A stretch of 64,000 nt of DNA from Nevskiaceae bacterium. GTDB taxonomy: Bacteria > Pseudomonadota > Gammaproteobacteria > Nevskiales > Nevskiaceae. The DNA lies in NCBI GenBank assembly GCA_008012115.1, contig SSEB01000001.1, positions 62,001 to 126,000 on the forward strand, given 5' to 3'. Both the position numbers and the translations under genes were made by a program. Within the stretch, counting starts at the first letter, position 1; every line of letters starts with the position of its first letter. Under the pieces are notes generated by a model. That model saw only the letters and a list, made by a program, of their open reading frames with translations, was not told where the DNA came from and did not search any database. This document shows, in pieces, positions 51,284 to 60,861 of the stretch.

Positions 51284-52227
51284 GGGCGCTTGCGGCCCGC
51301 CAGCGGGCGCGTGTCGCCGCTGCGCTCGTCCGCCATGGCCAGACGGCTGGAGCTACAGATATAGCGCACGACGGCGGCGGTCTGCTGCGACAGCGGTGCG
51401 CCGGGACTGATCGCGCCTTCGCCGACCAGCACGACGCGCTCGTTGTGCAGGAACAGTTCCTCGCCAGCGGCGGTGAGCACATAGGTGCCGTTGCGGCTCT
51501 CGTCGGCGTAGAAGAACTTGCCGGCCTCGTAGCCGATGCGGCCATGCACGCGCGAGGCGGTGTCGCCGCTGACCATGACGCCGCAGGACTTGTCGCGGCC
51601 CAGCAGCAGCGGACAGTCGCGAGCCTGCACGATGCGCGGCTTGCCGCCGACGCTCAGGCGCAGCTCGGTGAACACCGCGGTGTCGGCTTTGAGCAGGGTC
51701 GAGGCGTGGCGGGTCTGGCGGTTGTCGGCGGCCTCGTCGTCGGCACCGGAAAGCAGGTGGATGGCGGCGCTGCCAGGCAGGGCGCGCGCGGCGGTGCCCG
51801 CCGGCAGTTGCGCGATGAATTCGGGGAGACCGGCGATGGCGTATTCCGGCACCTGCGATACCAGGCCGGGCAGGCGGTGCGTCCAATCGCTGCGCAGGCG
51901 GCCGTTGTCGAGGGTGACCGTGCCGTAGCCGAGCAGCAGGCGACAGGCGAGACCGCGGCGCTGCGGCGCCGACTCGCGCAGCTGGATCACGGCGCCGCGC
52001 ACGGCGCGCGCCGAGGTCAGCGCGGCTTCGGCGCGCGGAAACAGGCCGACGATGCGCCGCGCCACCGCCTCGACGGTCTGGCCGCCATTGCGGTCGATCA
52101 GTTGGCTGAGATCGCGCCGCTCGTTGTACAGGATCGGCGTTTCGCCGACTTCGCCAGGCGTGCTGTCGCTGAAGTCGGCATACAGCACGCTGCCGCGGTA
52201 CTCGAGCTTGTCGCTGGTGATGCTCAC
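51280..52227 (-). CDS. Degenerate cyclase domain + FHA domain protein (third paralogue)
   Basis: 315 residues from a GTG start 5 bases after the previous stop. The N-terminus aligns with class III cyclases (SVLYADFSDSTP keeps the first metal Asp), but the second Asp position reads ARRIVGL, so catalysis is unlikely. The C-terminal FHA domain has LLLGRDKSCG, SRVHGRI and ESRNGTYV, the phosphothreonine-binding loops. It probably binds phosphorylated partners of the adjacent kinase. The family relation to the two upstream genes indicates tandem duplication. Confidence 0.82.
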   Translation of the reverse strand: MSITSDKLEYRGSVLYADFSDSTPGEVGETPILYNERRDLSQLIDRNGGQTVEAVARRIVGLFPRAEAALTSARAVRGAVIQLRESAPQRRGLACRLLLGYGTVTLDNGRLRSDWTHRLPGLVSQVPEYAIAGLPEFIAQLPAGTAARALPGSAAIHLLSGADDEAADNRQTRHASTLLKADTAVFTELRLSVGGKPRIVQARDCPLLLGRDKSCGVMVSGDTASRVHGRIGYEAGKFFYADESRNGTYVLTAAGEELFLHNERVVLVGEGAISPGAPLSQQTAAVVRYICSSSRLAMADERSGDTRPLAGRKRP

Positions 52228-52232
52228 ACGCT

Positions 52233-53156
52233 TCAGCCTCGCGGCTTGGTCACGGCGTCGTCGCCCAGGCTCAGGCGCACGGGGTTGCAGCGGAAACGGA
52301 TGACCTGTCCGGTCTGCTTCATCACCGGCGCGCCCGGGCTGATCACGCCGTCGCCCACCAGCAGCACACGCTCGCGGATCAGGTGCACCTCGGTGCCGTC
52401 GCGGTTGAGCACGTAACTGCCGTTGCGGCTGTCGTCGACGTAGAAATATTTCTCGTTGACGAACTCGATGCGGCCATGGGTGCGGGAGATTTCCTCGCCC
52501 TGGACGACGAGGCCGCAGGTTTTGCTGCGACCGACGCTGACCGGACAGTCCATCGGACGCAGGATGCGCGACTGCTCGCCGACCTTCAGCAGCAGTTCGC
52601 CGAACACGCCGACGCCGGCGCCCGCCAGCGGCGCGGCGGCGCGGGTCATGCCTTCCTGCGTGTCGTCGCCGTCCTCGTAGGCCAGCAGGTGCAGGGCGAT
52701 GCGGCTGCCGGGCGCCAGCGGCAGGGCGCGCGGCGTCGGTGCCAGCGGGGCGGCAAAGGCCGGAAGCAGCGTGCTCAACGCGGCGATGCCGTTGGCCGGC
52801 GTGCTGCCGAAATGGATCGAGAGCTTGAGCGCGGTCTCCGCCCACAACGCCGGATCGCGCGTGCCCGGTGGCGTCGGCAGCAGCAGCGAGCGGATATGCA
52901 GGCCGGCGCGTGCGGGGTCGCGGATGCGCAGGCGCTGAATCGCGTCACGCAGGTCGCGGGCGCAGGCCAGCGCCGCCTCCGGACGGCCGAAGTCCGCGAC
53001 CATGCGGCGGCTGATCGATTCGACGACGCTGCCATGGTGGCGCGTGATCAGGTTGTGCAGTTCGTGGCGCTCCATCAGCGCCAGCGGCTGCTCCACCACC
53101 TCGCCGCGACGGCGCTCGCCGAACTCGGTGTAGAGCAGGGTGGCAACGGCGTTCAT
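52233..53156 (-). CDS. Degenerate cyclase domain + FHA domain protein (second paralogue)
   Basis: 307 residues. The cyclase-like N-terminus reads TLLYTEFGERRRG where the active paralogue has LFADLAGST, and SISRRMVADF where it has TIGDELMLRF. Both metal-binding Asp residues are lost, so it is a pseudo-cyclase. The FHA domain has PVSVGRSKTCGLV, SRTHGRI and DSRNGSYV. Its start overlaps the first paralogue stop (ATGA). It probably acts as a regulatory or scaffold subunit. Confidence 0.82.
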   Translation of the reverse strand: MNAVATLLYTEFGERRRGEVVEQPLALMERHELHNLITRHHGSVVESISRRMVADFGRPEAALACARDLRDAIQRLRIRDPARAGLHIRSLLLPTPPGTRDPALWAETALKLSIHFGSTPANGIAALSTLLPAFAAPLAPTPRALPLAPGSRIALHLLAYEDGDDTQEGMTRAAAPLAGAGVGVFGELLLKVGEQSRILRPMDCPVSVGRSKTCGLVVQGEEISRTHGRIEFVNEKYFYVDDSRNGSYVLNRDGTEVHLIRERVLLVGDGVISPGAPVMKQTGQVIRFRCNPVRLSLGDDAVTKPRG

Positions 53157-54043
53157 GAGTTCTCCACGGCGTAACGCAGCACGTCGCCGGTCTGGGACAA
53201 CAGGGGGCAGCCGAGACTGACGATGCCGCGGCCGGATAGCGGCAGCGACTCGCCCTTGAGAAACACCTCGCTGCCGCCCTCCGGCGTGACGAAGGTGCCG
53301 TTGGTGCTGCGGTCCTGCAGCACGAACTTGTCGCGGCGGTATTCGATGTGGGCATGCACGCGCGAGGCGAACTCGCTGGACACGGTGAAGGCGCAGGCCT
53401 GCTCGCGGCCGACGCTGATCGGCGCCTGCATGGCGGTGAAGATGCGCTCGCTGCCGCGTACGGCCAGGCGCAGGGTGCGGCTGGTCTCCGCCGGATGGCT
53501 CATCGTTGCGCCGCCACCGTCGATCAGGCGGGTGACTTCGCGGGTCTGCTCCCACAGCAGCTCATAGATGCGCGTGGCCTGGGTCTTGCCGCGCAGACGG
53601 TCGAAATCGAAGGGACGCGCGATGCCCTGCAGTTCGGCACCCAGGCACTGCAGCGACTCCTCGGAGGTCAGGATCTGGCCGTCGCGCGCCATCTGGCTGA
53701 GGCGCGCGGCGGTGTTGACGGCGTCGCCGAAGACGTCGGCGGCCTCGACGATGACCGGACCGTGGTGGAAGCCGATCCGCAGATGGAAGGGTGAGCGCGA
53801 CTCGCGGTTGCCGCGCTGCATCGCCACCGCCGCGGCGCCGGCCGTGGCGGCGTCGGGGAAGCGCAGCATCAGCTCGTCGCCGATGGTCTTGATCACCAGG
53901 CCGCTGTGCTGACGCGAGGTCTGGGCCATGCGCAGCAGGCAGGCGTCCACCAGTTTCTTGGCGGCGACATCGCCCAGCCGCTCGTAGGTCGACGTGCTGC
54001 CGGCGAGATCGGCGAAAAGAACAGCAAGCTGTTGCTGGCTCAT
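53153..54043 (-). CDS. Class III adenylate/guanylate cyclase fused to FHA domain
   Basis: 296 residues. Residues 5-165 form a class III cyclase with both metal Asp residues (D12 in LFADLAGST, D56 in TIGDELML) and the transition-state Asn/Arg pair (N110, R114 in VNTAARL). The FHA domain is at about 205-275 (SVGREQACAF, SRVHAHI, STNGTFV). Predicted to make cAMP or cGMP, perhaps in response to phosphorylation. First of three paralogues. A possible -10 hexamer TATAAT (minus strand, 54074-54079) lies upstream. Divergent from the kinase. Confidence 0.9.
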   Translation of the reverse strand: MSQQQLAVLFADLAGSTSTYERLGDVAAKKLVDACLLRMAQTSRQHSGLVIKTIGDELMLRFPDAATAGAAAVAMQRGNRESRSPFHLRIGFHHGPVIVEAADVFGDAVNTAARLSQMARDGQILTSEESLQCLGAELQGIARPFDFDRLRGKTQATRIYELLWEQTREVTRLIDGGGATMSHPAETSRTLRLAVRGSERIFTAMQAPISVGREQACAFTVSSEFASRVHAHIEYRRDKFVLQDRSTNGTFVTPEGGSEVFLKGESLPLSGRGIVSLGCPLLSQTGDVLRYAVENS

Positions 54044-54173
54044 GGGGAAATCGTCCCGTGGACGCTGGCCCGCATTATACGCAGGGGCCGGGGCGCGGCA
54101 GGCAGATGCGTGGCGCCTGCCCGGGATGCTAACGTGCGCGTCATCATTTTTGGCCGAGTCGCCTCCAGACGGC

Positions 54174-55370
54174 ATGTACCAGAAGCATTGTCCCGGGTGT
54201 TTCGAGAACAAGCAGGGGCTCGCGCAGTGCCCGCACTGCGGCTACGACGAGTCGCTGCCGCGTTCGCCGCTGCTGCTGCCGCATGGCACCGTCCTGTCCG
54301 ACACCTACCGCATCGGCCGTGTGCTGGGCCGCCCCGGCGGTTTCGGGGTCACCTACCTGGCCTGGGACATGCACCTGCAGCAGCGCGTCGCGGTCAAGGA
54401 ATACCTGCCGCGCGACCTGGTGGCGCGCGAGCCCGCGACGCTGGCGGTGACCGTGCACGTGCCGGAGCAGGCGGCCAATTTCAACTTCGGTCTCGACCAG
54501 TTCCTGGCCGAGACCCGCATGATCGCCAAGTTCGACCATCCCAATATCGTGCGCGTGCGCAATTTCTTCCGTGCCCACGGCACCGCCTACATGGTGATGG
54601 ATTACTACGAGGGCCGCAGTCTCGGCGACTACCTGGGCCAGCTCGAGGGCACGGTCAACGCCGAGGCGGCGGCCAGCCTGCTGCTGCCGGTGCTGGACGG
54701 CCTGCAGTTCGTGCACGACCGCGGCGTGCTGCACCGTGACGTGAAGCCGCACAACATTTACATGACCGGCGCCGGCCGCATGATCCTGCTGGATTTCGGC
54801 GCGGCGCGGCAGGCCGCCGGCGAGCGCGTCGAGAGCATGTCGGTGGTGCTCAGCGAGGGCTATGCGCCGCTGGAGCAGTACCAGAAGAACAGTCCGCAGG
54901 GGCCGTGGACCGACATCTACGGCGTCGGCGCCACGCTGTACCGCATGCTCAAGGGCGTGCCGCCGCCGGTGGCGCTGGACCGGCTCGGCGCCGATCCGCT
55001 GGAGGGCGATCTCGATCTGCCGGAGGGCCTGGCCGCGGTGCTGCGCAAGTCGCTGGGCCTGCGGCCGCCGGAACGCTACGCCACCGCGCTGGAATTCCGC
55101 CAGGCGCTGACCGAGGTCCTGGGTCTCAGCGACGCGGTGGCCACCGCCACGCGCAGCTATGCGGTGCCGCAGGACAAGGAGACCAAGGCGGTGGCCTGGG
55201 GCACGCCCACCGACACCGTGCCCACCGTGCGCCGCGCCGGTGCGGCGGCGGTGATGGCGCTACCGGCCCCGGCACCTGCCGCACCGGCCTGGGGGCCGGC
55301 CTGGCTGATCGCGGGCGCCATCGTGCTCGGTGCCCTGATCATCAGCCTGCCGCTGTGGCTGCGCGGCTAG
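54174..55370 (+). CDS. Membrane-anchored zinc-ribbon serine/threonine kinase
   Basis: 398 residues. A zinc ribbon (C6, C9, C19, C22) opens the protein. The Hanks-type kinase has GRPGGFGVTYLA (Gly loop), K75 in VAVKEYLP, HRD 187-189 in LHRDVKPHN and DFG 207-209. The C-terminus has an Ala/Pro linker and one transmembrane helix with a very short tail. The likely kinase of the FHA proteins transcribed divergently. Such kinase/FHA sets often regulate secretion systems; none is in this window. Confidence 0.92.
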   Translation: MYQKHCPGCFENKQGLAQCPHCGYDESLPRSPLLLPHGTVLSDTYRIGRVLGRPGGFGVTYLAWDMHLQQRVAVKEYLPRDLVAREPATLAVTVHVPEQAANFNFGLDQFLAETRMIAKFDHPNIVRVRNFFRAHGTAYMVMDYYEGRSLGDYLGQLEGTVNAEAAASLLLPVLDGLQFVHDRGVLHRDVKPHNIYMTGAGRMILLDFGAARQAAGERVESMSVVLSEGYAPLEQYQKNSPQGPWTDIYGVGATLYRMLKGVPPPVALDRLGADPLEGDLDLPEGLAAVLRKSLGLRPPERYATALEFRQALTEVLGLSDAVATATRSYAVPQDKETKAVAWGTPTDTVPTVRRAGAAAVMALPAPAPAAPAWGPAWLIAGAIVLGALIISLPLWLRG

Positions 55371-55374
55371 CGCC

Positions 55375-56571
55375 CTAGGCCGAACGCAGCGCGTCGACGA
55401 TCGGCAGCCGCGCCGCGCGGACCGCGGGCATCAGGCCGCCGAGCAGGCCGATGCCGCAGGCCCAGATCACGCCCTTCCACAGCAGGTCCGGCGTCACGCG
55501 GAACTGGAAGGCCACCTGGCTGAAGGTCTGCATGTTCAGCGCCGACACCGTGTAGCCGTTGAAGAACACGTAGGCGATGGCGCCGCCCAGCACCCCACCG
55601 GCCGCCGCCAGCGCCAGCGCCTCGAGGATCACCGACACCACCACCGGACCGCTGCCGAAGCCGATGGCGCGCAGCGTGGCGATCTCGACGCTGCGCGTGG
55701 CCACCGCCGCGTACATGGTGTTGAGCGCGCCGAACAGCGCGCCGATGCCCATGATCACCGCCACCGAGTAGCCGAGCACGGTGATCAGCTGGTTGAGCGA
55801 TTCCGAGCGCGAGGCGTAGTAATCCGGCTCGCGCTGCGCCTGCACGGTGACGCGCGGATCGGAGGTCAACGCATCCTTGTAGGCGCGGAAGGCGTCGGCC
55901 GACAGCAGTTGGGCGGTGACGGTGTTGTAGGCCTGCCGGCGCGAGGCGGTCATCAGCGCATCGACGTCCACCCATAGCTCGGACTCGTGCACGTCGCCCT
56001 TGGAGTCGAACACGCCGACCACGGTCCACGGACCATCGCGCACGTCCACCTTGTCACCGATGTTGAGGCCGGCAAACTGCTTCTGCGCGGTGCGGCCGAC
56101 CACCACCTCGCGCACGCCGGGGGTGAACATGCGGCCTTCGACGATCTTCGCCTCCGGGCGCAGTTCCAGCACGCGCGCGGTGGTGCCGCGCACGACGACG
56201 TTGTTGGGCGTGGTGGCGCCGCGCTTGGCGATGTCGGTGATCATGTAGAGCTCGCCGATGGCCAGCGGCTTGCCGTCGCTGCCCTTGGCCACGCCCGGCG
56301 CGTCCATCACCACCTGGGCCTGGTCGCGCATCAGCACGCTGGACAGCTCGTCGTTGGAACCGCCGCGCATGACGATGGCGCGGTCCGGCCGGCCGGTGGT
56401 GGCCAGCGTCAGCTCGAAGCCGCGCGCCATCGACAGCAGCGCCACCAGCACGCCGACCACGCCGGCGATGCCGATGACGATCACCATCGACGTGCCCAGG
56501 CGCGACGGCACGCTGCGCAGGTTCATCGCCGTGACCGCGGAAATCTGCTGGATTGCATTGGCCATGTTCAA
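55375..56571 (-). CDS. ABC transporter permease, MacB/FtsX-type (second)
   Basis: 398 residues. One N-terminal helix, a periplasmic MacB-PCD-like domain, then three helices at the C-terminus (FtsX domain), e.g. ATLRAIGFGSGPVVVSVILEAL. The start overlaps the upstream permease stop (ATGA). Together with the other permease, the ATPase and the HlyD-type adaptor it forms an efflux or lipoprotein-handling complex. It is convergent with the kinase gene with 4 bases between stops. Confidence 0.88.
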   Translation of the reverse strand: MNMANAIQQISAVTAMNLRSVPSRLGTSMVIVIGIAGVVGVLVALLSMARGFELTLATTGRPDRAIVMRGGSNDELSSVLMRDQAQVVMDAPGVAKGSDGKPLAIGELYMITDIAKRGATTPNNVVVRGTTARVLELRPEAKIVEGRMFTPGVREVVVGRTAQKQFAGLNIGDKVDVRDGPWTVVGVFDSKGDVHESELWVDVDALMTASRRQAYNTVTAQLLSADAFRAYKDALTSDPRVTVQAQREPDYYASRSESLNQLITVLGYSVAVIMGIGALFGALNTMYAAVATRSVEIATLRAIGFGSGPVVVSVILEALALAAAGGVLGGAIAYVFFNGYTVSALNMQTFSQVAFQFRVTPDLLWKGVIWACGIGLLGGLMPAVRAARLPIVDALRSA

Positions 56572-57724
56572 TGTCCGGAAAGCGCGGTGACGATGTCGAG
56601 CCGCATTGCCCGCAGCGCCGGCGGCAGGCCGACGACAATGGCGAGCAGGGTGGCGATGCCCAGCGCGGCGACGGCCGCCTGCGCGGTGATGGTGAGGCCG
56701 GAGAAGCCGGGCAGATGCGCCGCCATGCCCGGCAGCAGGATCGTCGCCAGCCCCAGGCCGACGAGGGCGGCGATCAGCGTCAGCAGCAGCGACTCGCCCA
56801 GGACCAGCGCCAGCACCAGCGGGTCGGAGTAGCCCAGGGTCTTGAGCACGGCGAGTTCCGGGATGCGCTCGCGCACCGACTGCATCATGGTGTTGCCGGT
56901 GAGGAACAGCAGGGTGAAGAACACCGCGCCGAGGATCGAACGGATGATCAGGCCGATGTCGCCCAGCTGCTTGATGAAGCCCTGGTTGAAGGCTTTCTCG
57001 GTGTCGGTGCGCGTCTCGTTGGGCGAGTTGGCGAACAGCGCGTCGATCTGCTTGGCCAGCGTGCCCGCCTCGTTCGCGTTCTTGATCTTGCTGACGTACC
57101 AGCCGGCGGTGCCCTTGGCGAACTGGCGCGCCTCGTCGAAGTAGTCGTAGCGGATCAGCATCATCTCGTACTGGCTGCGATCCTTGGGATTGGCGGTGTC
57201 GAAGATGCCGACCAGGTCGAAGGTCCAGACGTTGCCGCCGTCCTTCAGCGGCCAGATGCCAGCCTGCATCGGGATCTTGTCGCCGAGCTTCCAGTGGAAG
57301 CGCTCGGCCAGGGTCTTGGCCACGACCACGCCGGTGCGCGTGTTGAAGAACGCCTGCTTCTGTTCCGCCGGCAGCACGATCTCCGGGTACATCGACAGGT
57401 AGGCTTCCTGCTCCACCGCGAACTGCGGGAAGAAGTTGCGCTGGTCCTGGTAATAGCCGCCGAACCAGTTGGACGCGGCGACCTGCTCGACGCCGGGCAG
57501 GCTGCGGATCTGCGCTTCATGGCCGTAGGGCAGGATCTGCGTGATCGAGTAGCGGCCGGTGGTGACCAGACGGTCGACGCCAGCGATCTCGACGCCGTTG
57601 TTGAAGGCGACGTTGACCGCGTTGAGCATGCCGTAGAGCAGGAAGGCGACGGCGATCGACAGGCCGGTGAGGATCGTGCGGGGCTTGCGCCGGCCCAGCG
57701 CCGCCCAGATCAGCGGAAGGTACT

Positions 57725-57728
<4 letters not shown>
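56568..57728 (-). CDS. ABC transporter permease, MacB/FtsX-type (first)
   Basis: 386 residues with the same architecture as the following permease: N-terminal helix (PRTILTGLSIAVAFLLYGML), periplasmic domain, three C-terminal helices including ELAVLKTLGYSDPLVLALVLGE. The pair forms a heterodimer with the ATPase. The start overlaps the ATPase stop by 4 bases. No substrate can be read from the sequence. Confidence 0.88.
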
Positions 57729-58417
<689 letters not shown>

Positions 58418-58438
58418 GACATCCGGTCCTCGTTGGGC

Positions 58439-58554
58439 CGCCACCCGCTCTCGACCTGGAAGGGATTGGCGGTGTTACAAAATATTATTCAATTTTAAAT
58501 TCGATAAATAAAATATAACGAATTGCCTGGGGAAAACGGCCACAGCGGGTGCCG
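58439..58554. repeat. 116-bp dispersed palindromic element, copy F, inside an operon
   Basis: Arms 58439-58449 and 58544-58554 pair at 10 of 11 positions. The box CCTGGGGAAA is in the right arm (58526-58535), so it is inverted relative to A. The core has TTA / TAA dyads and the core motif CGATAAAT at 58502-58509. It lies between the HlyD adaptor and ATPase genes, on the same strand, so it would be transcribed as part of the operon mRNA unless it ends or starts a transcript. Confidence 0.9.
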
Positions 58555-58576
58555 CCGGCCGGCCGTTTTTCCGCCC

Positions 58577-59797
58577 TCATTCGGCGAGCTTCACCTGGCT
58601 GCCGTCCTGCAGCTTCGACAGATCGCCGCTGGCCACGCGCTCACCGGCGGTGAGGCCGGACAGCACCTGCTGACCCTCGCTGCCATGACCGCCGAGTTTC
58701 ACCGCGCGGCGCTCGACCTTGTCATCGTGCAGCACGTAGACCACGCCGTTCTCAGTGCCCTGCGCCTGCACGGCGTCGTCGGGAATCCAGAAGCCGCGCG
58801 GGGCCTGCGCCGGCTGGCGCGCGGCATCGTCGAGGAAGGACACGCGCACGCCCATGTCCGGCAGGATGCGCGGATCCTTGGTCTTGATGCGCACGCGCAC
58901 CTTGACGGTGGCCTTGCTGCGGTCAGCGGTGGGGATCACCGCGATCACCTCGCAGGGAATCTGCCAGTCGGGATAGGCATTGAGCTTGCCGGTGACCGGC
59001 TGGCCGGGCTGCACGCGGTTGATGAAGTTCTCGTTGACGTCGACCTCGATCTCCAGCGAGTCCATGTCCACCAGGGTGCCGATGCCGGTGCGGGTGCCGG
59101 CGCCGCCGGCCGACAGCGGCGAGATCATCTCGCCAGGCTGCGCGTTCTTGACGGTGATGACGCCATCGAACGGCGCGCGCACCACGGTGTCGTCGAGCTG
59201 CTGCTGGTAGACGCCGATGTTGCGTTCGGCGACCGCGACATTGCCCTGGGCGGCATCGACCTGCGCGGCGAGCGCGTCGGCGGTGGCCTGGGCGGTGTCG
59301 TAGGCGGACTGGCTGACCAGGCCCTTGCCGACCAGCTCCTTGTTGCGCGCCGCCTGGCGCTCGGCGTCCTTGCGCTGGGCCTGGGTCTGGGCCAGGGCCG
59401 CCTTGGCGGCTTCCAGCTGGGCGCGCGCCAGGGCCAGGGCGGCGCGGGCGTTGCTGTCGTCCAGGCGCGCCAGCACTTCGCCGGCCTTGACGTGGGCGCC
59501 TTCCTCCACGTGCAGCTCCTGCACCTTGCCGGTGACCTTGGACGAGACCGTGGCCGCGCGCCGCGCCACCACGTAGCCGGATGCATCGAGCACCGAGCCG
59601 CCGCCGTCGCCACCGGCCGCGCGCACGGTCACCGCCTTGACGGTGATGGCGTCGGCAGGTTTGAACAGCAGGTAGCCGCCGACCGCCAGCACCGCGGCCC
59701 CGGCGATGGCGGCGAACGGCCACAGCGGCCGCCGGGTTTCGGGTGTGGCGCTGCGGTCGATCTTGAGCTGGCCCAGCAGATCAGACTTGTCGTTCAT
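58577..59797 (-). CDS. HlyD/RND-type periplasmic adaptor of the ABC exporter
   Basis: 406 residues from ATG 59797. One N-terminal transmembrane helix (PLWPFAAIAGAAVLAVGGYLLF), then a lipoyl-like half-motif (GKVQELHVEEGAHVKAGEVLARLD), a long coiled-coil hairpin and the second half (TVVRAPFDGVITVKNAQPGEMI). It links the inner-membrane ABC unit to the periplasm or an outer-membrane channel. First gene of the exporter operon, but an element of 116 bp separates it from the ATPase. Confidence 0.9.
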   Translation of the reverse strand: MNDKSDLLGQLKIDRSATPETRRPLWPFAAIAGAAVLAVGGYLLFKPADAITVKAVTVRAAGGDGGGSVLDASGYVVARRAATVSSKVTGKVQELHVEEGAHVKAGEVLARLDDSNARAALALARAQLEAAKAALAQTQAQRKDAERQAARNKELVGKGLVSQSAYDTAQATADALAAQVDAAQGNVAVAERNIGVYQQQLDDTVVRAPFDGVITVKNAQPGEMISPLSAGGAGTRTGIGTLVDMDSLEIEVDVNENFINRVQPGQPVTGKLNAYPDWQIPCEVIAVIPTADRSKATVKVRVRIKTKDPRILPDMGVRVSFLDDAARQPAQAPRGFWIPDDAVQAQGTENGVVYVLHDDKVERRAVKLGGHGSEGQQVLSGLTAGERVASGDLSKLQDGSQVKLAE

Positions 59798-59929
59798 GGA
59801 GCGGCGGGCAAAAGCGGAGCGCGATTGTTGCCGGTTCGCCATCCCGCCTGCAACCGGCGGTCATTGCGCCGGCGCGGGCGCTTGCGCACACTGCGCGCCG
59901 ACCAATATCCATGTGATCGGGAGACTCTC

Positions 59930-60853
59930 ATGCTGAAGAAAATTGCCGGCCTGCTGGCCGTGCTGGTGCTGGCGGTGGTCGCGGTCTATTACTTCAGTCC
60001 CGAGAGGCTGGCGCACCTTGCGGTGTCTGCGGAACGGGCCAACGCCGGGTTGAGCCGGCACGAGATGGCCGTCAACGGCATCCGCGTGGTCTACCTCGAC
60101 GGTGGACAGGGCGAGCCGCTGCTGCTGATCCACGGCTTCGGCGCCGACAAGGACAACTTCACCCGCGTCGCGCTCTACCTGACCACGCGCTACCGCGTGC
60201 TGATCCCGGATCTGCCGGGCTTCGGCGAATCCGGCCTCGCGCCGGACGGCGACTACAGCATCGCCACGCAGGTGCAGCGCATGCATGCCTTCGTGCAGGC
60301 GCTGGGCCTCAAGACGGTGCACATCGGCGGCAATTCGATGGGCGGAGAAATTTCCGCCGTTTACGCCGCCCAGTATCCGACCGAGACCGGCAGCCTCTGG
60401 CTGCTGGCGCCGGCCGGCGTCGCCACCGCACCGAAAAGCGAGCTGGTGCAGCGCCTGGAGGCGGGCGGCAGCAATCCGCTGATCGCCGCCAACGCCGACG
60501 AGTTCGCGGCGATCTTCCATTTCGTGATGAGCGATCCGCCGTTCGTGCCGCGCCGCATCCTCGACGTGATGGGCCGTACCGCCATCGCGCACCACGACCT
60601 CAACCAGCACATCTTCGAGCAGATCCGCTCGGCGCCGGGCATCGAGGCGCAGGTCAAGGGACTGACGGTGCCGACGCGCATCGTCTGGGGCGAGCAGGAC
60701 CGCGCGCTCAACGTCGGCGGCGCCAAGGTGCTTGAGGGCCTGATGCCCAAGGCCAGCGCCCTGATCCTGCCGGGTGTCGGCCACCTGCCGATGCTGGAGC
60801 GTCCGCGCGAAGTCGGCGAGGACTACCTGGCTTTCCGCCTGTCGATCAGCTGA
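59930..60853 (+). CDS. Alpha/beta hydrolase with N-terminal membrane anchor
   Basis: 307 residues. An uncleaved signal anchor (LLAVLVLAVVAVYYF) is followed by an alpha/beta hydrolase: oxyanion HGFG, nucleophile GNSMGG, acid WGEQD and His in GVGHLPMLERP. Closest in pattern to MhpC/lipase-type hydrolases such as Moraxella Lip3. Probably an esterase at the inner membrane. It is divergent from the HlyD gene and convergent with the next with 8 bases between stops. Confidence 0.88.
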   Translation: MLKKIAGLLAVLVLAVVAVYYFSPERLAHLAVSAERANAGLSRHEMAVNGIRVVYLDGGQGEPLLLIHGFGADKDNFTRVALYLTTRYRVLIPDLPGFGESGLAPDGDYSIATQVQRMHAFVQALGLKTVHIGGNSMGGEISAVYAAQYPTETGSLWLLAPAGVATAPKSELVQRLEAGGSNPLIAANADEFAAIFHFVMSDPPFVPRRILDVMGRTAIAHHDLNQHIFEQIRSAPGIEAQVKGLTVPTRIVWGEQDRALNVGGAKVLEGLMPKASALILPGVGHLPMLERPREVGEDYLAFRLSIS

Positions 60854-60861
60854 TCGCGGCC

